From Hirudo medicinalis (lineage: Eukaryota; Annelida; Clitellata; Hirudinida; Hirudinidae): a stretch of DNA of 27,975 bases. The translations under genes and the position numbers were made by a program. The notes under the pieces are model-generated. The model saw only the letters and a list, made by a program, of their open reading frames with translations. It ran no database searches and was not told the DNA's origin. This document shows positions 1 through 9,300 of the stretch, piece after piece. The stretch spans positions 84,034-112,008 of the forward strand of contig MPNW01000233.1 of the NCBI GenBank assembly GCA_011800805.1, written 5' to 3'. Every line of letters begins with the position of its first letter. Position 1 is the stretch's first letter.

Positions 1-657
1 TTTGACAAAAAGGTGGAAGGAAGGAATTCGACGCACAAAAGTTCGACTATGGACTATCAGCTGTTTCCTGCTGACGAGAATGTGAAACAGACTGAGCTCA
101 ATGGAATGTCTCCAAGTACCAAAGCAGGTGATTCTTTCAAAATCTCTTCTTCAGTGATAGAAATGAAAGACATTTCTCCAGCACTTGCCGCATCAGAATC
201 TTTGAACGATGATTCGAAGGATATTCAGTTTCAAAGTCCTTCGCCACAGTTATTGGTTACTAAGGAAACGGGAGGTTCTGTCGCTAACGAGTGCAAGAAA
301 GTTAATTCCTGCCAGCTTTCACAGACTTTGAATGGTGAAGAGAAGGTAGTGGATTCTTTGCAAGAAACAGTGCCACAGGTCGAAACTAAACACAAGTCAT
401 GGGTGGAGCTCTTCAAACCTAAACCTGGAGAACATAATAATGGTTCCAAACTTGCGGTACACAACAGTGACTCAAAACATGCAGTGCATACTAATGGTTC
501 CAATGCTGTTTCTAAGATTTCTTTGGCAGAGAAGAAGACTAAACCAGCCAAAGAAGAAATGGTATCCCAAGTAAGGAGCGATGGATGGTCCGAGTGTAAG
601 ACGAAGAAGAACAAGCGGCGCAAATCCACTATGGTTTCAAATAGTGTCACTGGATGA
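1..657 (+). CDS. C-terminal part of an unidentified low-complexity protein
   Basis: The reading frame is open from base 1, so the start lies left of the window; 218 residues are visible, ending at TGA 655-657. I do not recognise the protein. It is hydrophilic, rich in Ser, Lys, Glu and Asn, has no membrane segment and is probably disordered. Three features stand out: a conserved-looking block KSWVELFKPKPG near residues 130-141; a short internal repeat in which GSKLAVHNSD, SKHAVHTNG and SNAVSK follow one another; and a Trp-containing basic tail, DGWSECKTKKNKRRKST, that could be a nuclear or RNA-binding signal. The length of the frame in AT-rich DNA and the poly(A) signal shortly after the stop support real coding. 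The left end may include an intron boundary just outside the window. It is convergent with the GPCR gene. Confidence 0.6.
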   Translation, partial: FDKKVEGRNSTHKSSTMDYQLFPADENVKQTELNGMSPSTKAGDSFKISSSVIEMKDISPALAASESLNDDSKDIQFQSPSPQLLVTKETGGSVANECKKVNSCQLSQTLNGEEKVVDSLQETVPQVETKHKSWVELFKPKPGEHNNGSKLAVHNSDSKHAVHTNGSNAVSKISLAEKKTKPAKEEMVSQVRSDGWSECKTKKNKRRKSTMVSNSVTG

Positions 658-779
658 AAGGAGATCGAATATCTTGGATACTGAATTGTTTGAAATTTTT
701 ATTATTTTACTGGTAATTACATAAAAGTATTTGTGAGATGTGTAACATAATCTAATGCAAAAATCGTTTGAAATGTCAA

Positions 780-785
780 AATAAA
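780..785 (+). terminator. Poly(A) signal of the left-edge gene
   Basis: AATAAA lies 123 bases after the TGA of the plus-strand gene, in an AT-rich 3' UTR. A T-rich stretch follows at 835-842, as is usual downstream of a cleavage site. Confidence 0.55.
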
Positions 786-1510
786 AGTTTTCTAACCATT
801 GAAAAAAATTGTGATAACGTCCACCATTAAACACTTTTTTTTTGTTTCGAATGCTTTTGCTGGATTTTATGGTTGAGAGGATTGATGATTAATTCTTGAT
901 TCAACCAAATATATTTTTATATTTCGGTTTTCTCAAGCAGTAGGAAATTCATTGTTTTTAATAATAAGTTTAACATTAAACTTTTAAGGTAGGTTTACCA
1001 AACAACCACATCGTTTTGTTGCTGACTCACCCCTCCTTTTTGTTTTGTTTCCCAAGAGTTGGTACCTGCTAATCGTAACATTGAATAACTTTTTTAATCT
1101 TTCGAGAAAAACTTTATGCACTGAAATCAATTTATTGGAGACGCAGGTGTGAAGTCAATTCAGCAATTATCGGAAACAATAAAATAAAGTTAATTATTAC
1201 ACATGAATTTAAAAAAAGTCACATGAAATATCTTAAATGAAATCTAAAGTATTATTAATTTATTAAAGATTCTATTTTATGAAATAATATATTTGACTTC
1301 AAAATGAAGTGAGACCAAGTATGTTACAAGCGATTTGTAAAATTGAAAATATATTTAAACTAAATACAACTTGTTCTCAGGCATTTCTCGGAATACCATG
1401 TTAAATTAATTATATTAATTCTATGCAACAGTCTCACAAAAAGGAAATATGCCAAATGTCGTACTTTGGTTTCTGCGTCTGAGATAAGATCCAGATCAAC
1501 GTACTGGTAA
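786..1510. other. Convergent intergenic region
   Basis: AT-rich sequence between two genes transcribed towards each other. No frame of interest was seen. It should hold the cleavage site of the left gene and the 3' UTR of the GPCR gene. Confidence 0.5.
1259..1264 (-). terminator. Candidate poly(A) signal of the GPCR gene
   Basis: TTTATT on the plus strand is AATAAA on the minus strand, about 250 bases past the GPCR stop codon. A second copy lies at 1131-1136. Which one is used cannot be told from sequence. Confidence 0.4.
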
Positions 1511-3132
1511 TTATTTTTGAATTAACTTGCAAAAGTTACGTGGTAACTGACATTTGTCGAATTTTTTAATAAGATGCTTCAAGTTCTTTTGGAACTGCTT
1601 GTTCCTGCTACAATATATGATAGGGTTGAGGCAACAGTTCGAGAAGACCATGATGACACCGAAACGATAAAGATCTTGATATGCTTCCAAATTGATCCCC
1701 AGTTGAAACGCCAAATAATAACATTCGTTCGAAGTCCAACAAACCACGAAAGACAAAGAAAGCAGGAAGGAAGTCTTCAAAATGTTGTTTCTCGCTCTCA
1801 AATATTCGTCTACGGGACTCTTCCCGTTCACTTTGGTGTGTTGAGTTTCAATTGGAGGCTGCTTGATACTTTTGATAACTGCTCCTGAAACGTTGTAAAC
1901 TCGCACAATTTCGCTGCTTACGTGAGCTGTTGATGATTTGTTTCGCTCGGTTTCAGTCGGAAAAACGTGGACTTTATTTGAGGCGATCTTGTTATGCATT
2001 TTCAGAGCCATTCTGCCGTAGAAAAATGCTATTATAACTAGAGGTAAAACATACTCAAAAAACAAGGTGAATATGCTGATGAAGTCTTGATAAATTTTGT
2101 TAGGGTAGTGAGTGTAGACGGTACATCTTCCGTCGCTCAAAATCTTGGAGGAGAGAATGGCATAGGAGCATTTGTAAATCACTCCCAAGCTGAGCAGTAC
2201 AGTCACGAGAATACGTGAGTAGATTTTCTTCTGAGCATAAACAGTCTTGTGGAAAATGGGATGAACCACAGCCAGGTACCTCTCAAAGTTTAGCGCCAAC
2301 AGCGAAAGTACGGAACATGTTAGCGATGACCAAAGGACAATTTTTGTGAACCAGACACGGCAGATAGCTTCTTGGAAGAAGTTTCCCGGCTGGTAACGTT
2401 CGCCACTGTCCTCCATGATATGTGTAAGGAATAGAAACACAGCCACTGAGGCATCAACACAGGTCTGCAAAATATTGGATGAAGTATATTTTATCTCAGT
2501 GATTACATGAACTACTCTGAATATTTTAAAAAATCGAGAAAAGATGTTTGCAATAATAACTAAAATATAAATAATTACAATAAATCTCTTAATATTCAAA
2601 GTGAAGACCGATGACATGTGATAGGAATTATGTCTATCATAATGGTGATAGTTGCTTACGTGAAGATAACAATGACATAGTGGTAATAGAGCTGGAACGT
2701 CCACATTAACATAATATCTAAAAGTTTGTATACTTTTAGTATTAATTACAAATTAATCTAAAAATAAATTTAAACTCTCCGGTCAAGCAACAAAAATTTA
2801 TAAACGACTTCCAAAGATTACCTCATCAAACAAATTCATTTCAAGTTTGAATTAATGAATAACAAAGTTTGGAATCAAATTGCTCGTCTCACTTGGCAGG
2901 AAGCGTGAAAAGAACTTATGCTGTGAATTCGTGAGACATTTTTGGGACCATGGCCTGCCTTTAAGACCACAACAACCATAAAGTTCCACAAAAATCCAAG
3001 ACTTCCTAAGGTACAGTAAGCAATCTTCATGTTGTAAGGGGTGGTAATTCTCCGGGCATAAACTGGAGCAGTGCCATTGGTGTTGTTGGAAAAAATAACC
3101 GATACATTGTATGGCACTGTGCTGATGTTCAT
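1511..3132 (-). CDS. Class A (rhodopsin-like) G protein-coupled receptor, two exons
   Basis: Join of 2893-3132 (ATG at 3130-3132) and 1511-2464 (TAA at 1511-1513), 397 residues. The intron 2465-2892 is in phase 0, with donor CAA/GTGAGA and acceptor TTTTGCAG/ACC. The N-terminus carries four N-glycosylation sequons. TM1 is around residues 35-57 (GFLWN). The splice rebuilds the ICL1-TM2 junction CQ/TCVD. TM3 begins with the conserved Cys (EAICRVWF) and ends with ERY in NFERYLAVVHP. A Cys in DGRCTVY of ECL2 can pair with it. TM6 has CWTS in place of CWxP, and TM7 has NPIIY. ICL3 is long and polar, and the tail is basic. The motif set fits a plasma-membrane receptor of the peptide type, and it resembles the divergent orphan receptors expanded in invertebrates. 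The ligand is not predictable. All seven helices and key cysteines are present, so it looks functional. Confidence 0.85.
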
Positions 3133-3730
3133 TTTGTTAATAACTAATTGATCGTAAGTTTATTTATTCGTAAAGAGATTCGTCGAACAGTTTATTTAAA
3201 GTTTAATAAGTTAGATCTGCGATTTGTTCAGAGATAATTTATTTTTGTTTCCATTTCAATTTTCTCTCAATCCCGAAAATACTTCTTTGAACGTGCGTTC
3301 ATTTATAACATGCATGTCTCCACAGTGCGTACCTATTTACCCATTGTCTCGCTTTTTATCATCTCTATCCCTTTCGCACCATCAAATTTATTAATTAAGG
3401 ATATTAATTGACAGAACAACATCCTCATTTAATTACAGATTTTCTTTACTTTTTATGATCCATTAGAGGCACATTTGGAGGAATGTTGTTCGCTTTTTTG
3501 CGTTCAAAACATAAAAAGGACGAGAAATATTCCTGAGCTTTAGTGCCATTCGCGGTTCAAAGCAGGTGTAATTGTGGACAATGTAAACATAATTAGCGGG
3601 AATAATGCTTTTACGTAATCATTTATTCGATAATGAATGTCCACAAATTGCTTCTTGCATAAAAAAAAATTGCCACGTGCTATCCTGTTCTTATTCCACT
3701 CCAATATCTATCAGAAACCGTCTTCTCCTT
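3133..3730. other. Upstream region of the GPCR gene
   Basis: About 600 bases with no supported gene. It should contain the 5' UTR and promoter of the minus-strand GPCR, but I see no clear TATA box or initiator. Confidence 0.4.
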
Positions 3731-3890
3731 ATCATTATTATTATTATTGTTATTCTTATTCTTATTCTTATTCTTCTTATTATTATTGTTATTATTGTTA
3801 TTATTATTATATTATTATTATTATTATTATTGTTATTATTATTATTATTATTATTATTTTTCTTCTTCTTATTATTATTATTATTATTAT
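3731..3890. repeat. (TTA)n microsatellite with TTC and TTG variants
   Basis: About 160 bases of ATT/TTA trinucleotides interrupted by TTC and TTG units. On the minus strand it reads (TAA)n and directly follows the 3' end of the retrotransposon remnant, so it is probably its target or tail. Confidence 0.9.
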
Positions 3891-5400
3891 GAGTTCGCGG
3901 TCAAAGACACAGTTTCTAGAACTGGTGCTGGTTGAATCCAGGTCCCTGCTAAGGTCCAAAGTGATTCAACCTAGTATTTTCCGAGTAAGGCCAACTTCTG
4001 GCACTGATGTGCGGATGGATTGCCTGGTATTTCTTCTAAGTTTCTTGTGAGGCTTTTGCTCATGTCCCCAGAGAACCAACCACTATATGTATAATGTATA
4101 TCTTGGCGCTCCACATTCTTTGCACTTCTATTTGCAAATCCCTGTACTTATTCACCCTCTCTGCCTCTGAATTATATTTAGGTCATCTGGGATTGCTACA
4201 TCTACGGTTAAGAACAAATGATGTTCTTTATCATGAATTATTATGTCTGGTCTGCTTGCCATTATTGTTCTATCAGTAAATACAGTTTTATCCCAAAATA
4301 TTGTTGTCTTTCCCAGATTTATGACATCATGAGGCTGGTGTTCGTAGTACTTTGTCATGATGTCCATTCAGAAATGTTTGAAATTTTCCAATGTACGTAG
4401 TTTGGAACCCGGTTGTATCTCTTTGTAGGTGAGCACCCAGATATCATTATAATAATTATTATATGACTAATACTTTCAACACGGGTGTGGTAAAGTCTGC
4501 AGGTATCATCTATTTGTTGCTTTAATATCTTTTTTTTTTTTGAAATATTTCGTATTTAAAGCTTGTTCTTGTGCAGCTACAATTAAATTTTCAGTTTCGA
4601 TATTTAATCCAGAACTTTTTAGCCATTTCCAAGTTCCTGTTAAATCTACTCCTGCTTTGTCTGCACCATTTATGCATTTATGAAGTGCTCATGAAGTGGC
4701 TTATTTTTATAATTTTCTTCAAGCTTTGCCTCAAATAATTGTTTGAATCCTTTTTTATCAATCACCTGGTTATTAGCAGTTGAATGAAGTTCTCTTATTC
4801 TATCTGCTTCTTTTGTGATCGAGTGTTTTTCTTTGTTTCTGTCGACTAATTCAATTATATCAAAACTTTTGTCGTGTTTTGACTCTATGTAGATATTCAG
4901 GCCAAAAATTGTCTCTTCAAATGAATTTTCAAAACCGGTAAGTCCTCTTCCTCCATCCGATCTATTGAAATACGGCCTATTTACATCCGCATTGGGATGA
5001 TGTGCCCCAGCTAAAGTGAGTAACATTCGTGTTTTTCCGTCAATTTTTTCTAAATCAGATCCGAGCCATTCAACTATGCCAAAGCTGTAGCTATAGCTGG
5101 CATAGCAAGATTAAGTGCCAATATTTTGTTGTTTTTTTTGCATTTAACTGAGTTTTCAAAATTCGTCTCACTCTTTCTTAATATTCTTTCTTGATTCTTT
5201 CCTTCATCAATTGCTGGTATATTCCCTTCCCAAATATCTGTATATCTTCTCTGCATCAATACTTTTTATGTGGGTATTGCAGTCAATGTTAACGCCAGTA
5301 CTGTGTACAACCTTTCCATTTTAATTGCAGCTGTGGCACATTTGTCCAATCCAAATGGCAACTGTATGTATATCAGTAGTAAATCTTATTACTAATATTT
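3891..5400 (-). mobile_element. Degenerate non-LTR retrotransposon, RT C-terminus plus restriction-like endonuclease (R2/R4 group)
   Basis: Minus-strand translation, split over several frames, shows in order the conserved blocks of a LINE polyprotein: FGLDKCAT (about 5330-5345); a thumb-like region ending MPAIA; SFGIVEW and KIDGKTR (about 5030-5085); GAHHPNADV and GGRGL (about 4945-5010); WKWL and ETENLIVAAQEQAL (about 4560-4640); a damaged zinc-binding block CRLYHTRVESISHI (about 4460-4490), in which the second Cys is Tyr; and the nuclease motif RPDIIIHD followed by VAIPDD (about 4170-4260). RPD with an acidic residue downstream, after a CCHC-like block, is the signature of restriction-like endonucleases in R2/R4-type elements. 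A GSLGT block (about 4065) is near the end. Frameshifts and stops break it, and the 5' part is missing. It is inactive. Confidence 0.8.
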
Positions 5401-5820
5401 TGCGTATCATATTAAAATCTTTGAATCCTTTTAGCACCTCGATTCAGAAAAAAAAAAAAAAACTCAACTCTTAGATTTGAATCATCGTTATTCTTCTGAT
5501 CGCAACTGAAAACTTTCCATTCTGCCGACATCTTTCTGCAGACTTACGACCTTTTCACCTGGTTTGCACTCACTTTCAGACTTTTACCATTTTTAAGTGC
5601 TTCGCTTTTCAGGTATTTTAATTAATTATTATTGTAAAACAAATGTTAAGGTCCAGCCATTAAAAAAAACATATTTAAACTTTCCAAAAATTATTATAAA
5701 ATCTTAAATAAACTGACCAATGCTTCTGCATAAAAATAAAATGTAATAATTTTGAAATAAAATAAATTTTCAACTTTTAAAAAGTATTAAACTTAAAAAT
5801 TCCCAAAGCAATGTCAAAAC
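5401..5820. other. Intergenic region between retrotransposon remnant and CFAP47 3' end
   Basis: AT-rich sequence with a poly(A) run near 5448-5461 and no supported gene. It may contain unrecognisable upstream parts of the retrotransposon. Confidence 0.4.
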
Positions 5821-5826
5821 TTTATT
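5821..5826 (-). terminator. Poly(A) signal of CFAP47-like gene
   Basis: TTTATT on the plus strand (AATAAA on the minus strand) lies 16 bases past the CFAP47 stop codon, implying a very short 3' UTR. Confidence 0.55.
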
Positions 5827-5842
5827 TAAAATCAATTATTTT

Positions 5843-6361
5843 TTAAGTACAATTTCTTTTGCAAGGAGAGGAGGCTGCTGTGAGATTGAGTTTCATGTTT
5901 TTTCGGACAAAATTTATGCGAGGCTTCTTCTTCAGAGCAGGAACCACACAACAATTTGAGGGGGGTGAATTTTTTGGGGGGTCGTAAAGCGGGGAATGCC
6001 CGTGCACCACGTACACCCACTTGCACCTGTCAGTCTTAAAACATGGGCAAGTAATTAGCAATTTAAGAAATAACGTTTTAATATATTTAGCTTGATTAAC
6101 CTTTTGTTAAAAAAACATTTAAAAATAATGTAACATAATTATATATTTTTTAAATTTGTATTTGCAGAAATTAATCTGTAGGATGCCAGTGTGATCTTTA
6201 CCTGGATAATAATTTTAGCCTTGAAAATCTTTCCATAACTGATGGGCTTGAAAAGCACAGTGAAGATGACTCCTCCCCTCTCGAGGTTCCCTTCGATCGG
6301 GAAAAAGGAAAATTCCTGGGCACTGTTCTCTGACAGTTTCGCAGTGAACCTATCCATGGAG
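5843..6361 (-). CDS. CFAP47: CFAP47 C-terminal exons E1-E2
   Basis: E1 is 5843-6034 (63 residues plus TAA) and E2 is 6202-6361. The donor ATTATCCAG/GTAAAG joins in phase 0 to acceptor TTTTAAG/ACT, giving KIIIQ followed by TDRCKWVYVVHG. This closes the last ASH-like domain with the strand pattern typical of the CFAP47 C-terminus (an acidic Thr-Asp, then an aromatic strand and HG). The tail ends NFVRKNMKLNLTAASS followed by a basic Cys-containing end. A 474-bp intron (6362-6835) precedes E2, with nothing recognisable in it. Confidence 0.8.
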
Positions 6362-9300
6362 CTGTGATTCAAGAAGATCATAATCATTCATAATATTTGA
6401 ATAAATCAGAAATATAATAATAATTGTGCATTTATGTTTGGGTGACAGACTTCTTAAGGTATATGCCTGATGGTGGAGTTCTAAGGACCAATGTTATATG
6501 TTATATATTTTCTTCCATTGAAGCTGCTGTGAAGTCATTTGCTACCTCAGTGTAACTCAGAGTTACTTCTATTTTTTTAAATTGCACAAAAGTTCACCAA
6601 ATGATGTCTTTTGTGATTGAATCTGATGCTAAAACTGAAGATTTTTTAACTGAAGAATTCAGTTAAAATTCCATTGCATCATTGACAGTCACAGTTAAAT
6701 GAAACTTTATAAAATGCTTATATGAAGATTCAAACATAACTTGGAAACAAGAATATAAACAAATAACATAATATTAACAATAAAAAGCAATAACAAACAA
6801 TAATAAGTAATAATTAACAATAATTAAAATGCAACCATTCAGGGCAGTGAAGGATGAAGTTCATAGAACTCTCCTGATTGAGACCCTCGGCCCACATGTG
6901 GAGTTCCCTGTACGGGACATTCTCCTCGGCCTCGAACAACAACCTGTATCTCCAACAACCTCCCCTTGGATTGGTTATAACCAAATCTCCTAGTTGCCTA
7001 ATTGGAAAGGAGTGAATCGATGAAAGCTTATTAAATATATTCATAAAAATATTCATAAGCTTCTAAATAACTTCATTTTACAACCCATAAAAGTTGATGT
7101 TCAAAGAAATGTAAATGTCAGCAGAAAAATTATGTTGCATTCACAAGTTATCAATTTGGATTCTAACAAACAATCAATGTATTATCCAATCCATTGTCAA
7201 CAAATTGTAAATTAAAATCCTCTGCACCTGGTGGTCCTTGAGGGGTCAAACTGAACATTGAACTTGAGCCTGGTCGAAGCCCCTTCAACGAGAACTTCCG
7301 ACAACATGATGCGAACAAAACTCTGCAAATCCTCCACGGCTGACGGATGAGCAACCAACGAATAATCAATGTTTCCTGATAATAACAACAATTTACATAT
7401 CCCTACATTTGTTATGAACAAGGAAAGTACAGACAGATACTCAATTGTAATTAACCTTAATTAAAATAAATTGTAAAAAATGACTAATAATTAATAAAGA
7501 TAAATAATTGACTGACGTAAATGGAATATAAAATGACCAATTGTAAGGACACAAAAGCAACCTTTAGTATCGGGATTGTCATGTGAATCACAATCCAGCA
7601 CTAATTCGAGATCTCTGCTGATTCTCTCGTTTGCGAACGTTTTGAAACAAGCAACAATCTCCAGGTCTTGAATTCCGCAGGAGAAAAACTTTGGTTCGGG
7701 GCAAGTCAACTGCGCCCTGCCCGTGAGCGGAAATTTCCATTTGAGGCTTGGATGATGCCCCCCTTCGTCCCAGGATGATCCATCCATTTTAATTCCTTCA
7801 ATGGTGCAAGTCCACCCTTTGTGAAGCCTCAGTGAGCTTGGTGTGAACAAGAGGATGATGTCGATTCTCTGGAGAGGTTCCAACTTTGGCCTCTTGTTTT
7901 TGTTGAGGATCATGAAGATGGGCACTTTTACCTCCTCTTGAGGTTCACAATCCATTCCTAGTTTGGCAGACGATTATGATTCATTGGTAATTTGAGTGAT
8001 TTAAAATGAATGGTTTACTTAATTGTGCAAATAAGTGAATAAACTGAATCAATTCTAAACCCCCTAAAAATTGTTAAATAAAACAAAATTAGTGGATAAA
8101 TATATTTTATTAACTGGGATTTAATTATCAATATCTCGAAATTTAACATTACTGCATAACATTAGAAAAGTCACCTCTGAAAAGATAAAAACCTAAAAAA
8201 AAAACCTTCGTTAATTCCATTCCTTAAGTTAGAAAATATTGATTTGTAAAACAATTCCTTGATGATGACAATTCATTAACTTAGAAAATATTGATTTGTA
8301 AAACAATTCACCTCCTAATTCATTCACGAGGTTCAAATTCACCATCATCCGAAAGTCTGTGGTGTTGACAAACGGCAGAATGTGCCACGCCTGAGAATTT
8401 GGTGAGCAGACGAGTTCGATGGGTTCTTGTGGCTCAGGAAGAACCCCATCTGCTGATATTTCAAACTCCCAAATTCCAATCTACATGGTGATCATAATAA
8501 GTTAATTACTTAATTGTTCATTTGTTCTTGGATCAACTTTTAACTTATAAATTATGATATGGAATTTTATTAGAAATGGTAAAAGGTAGGAAACATGCAA
8601 ACATGCAAATTCAATGGGAATTTGTAATGTAAAACAAATGTCTTGTGAGTTGACAATGCAACAATTTACCATCAGAACATCAGTCGAAAAGGTATCGATG
8701 AAACGACATCCAGATATTTTCAATAAATCGACATGACGACCACATTCACAGCAACACGCACAACAACAATCAGCTCCGCAATCAACCTGTTCTGATTGAA
8801 ATCCGATCTTAGCACTGTGATTGCTCAACCTCCGAGGAGTGAACGTGTAATCGACGACCATCGAGCATCGTGCAGGTAACTCGAGACAATTCTGACCTTC
8901 GAGGTTCCACCTGAGAGTTTTTATCTTCATTATTATTTATTATTATTGTTATTAATGACTTTTATATTTAAAGTGAATAATTGATAAATTAATAAGATTT
9001 TATAGTAAAGCAACAAACCCATAAAATTTGTTAACAAACCAGAAGCTGTGTTCATTTGAACTGAAAGGCTTCAGTCTGACGACATGGACGGAAGGATTTC
9101 GTAGCACAACCTGCCCGACATGGTAGTTCCCCAGTTGGCATAAAACGCCGGAAATGTTGGTGCAAGGGATGGGTGTGGTAGTTATGACCAGCTTATACCA
9201 GAATTCACCAGTTTTTTGGTGATAAAATGAGATGCTGCAACAATTTTGTCTAAATTACATTCTAAATTCATTTGCATCCATCATTTAACACATTGAATGT

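Noticed and set aside
3605..4050. Overlapping plus-strand frames with poly-Ile, poly-Tyr and poly-Leu
   Set aside because: Translations of the (TTA)n microsatellite and of the antisense of the retrotransposon.
4152..4367. Stand-alone small gene on the minus strand
   Set aside because: It is the endonuclease part of the broken retrotransposon, in order with the other blocks.
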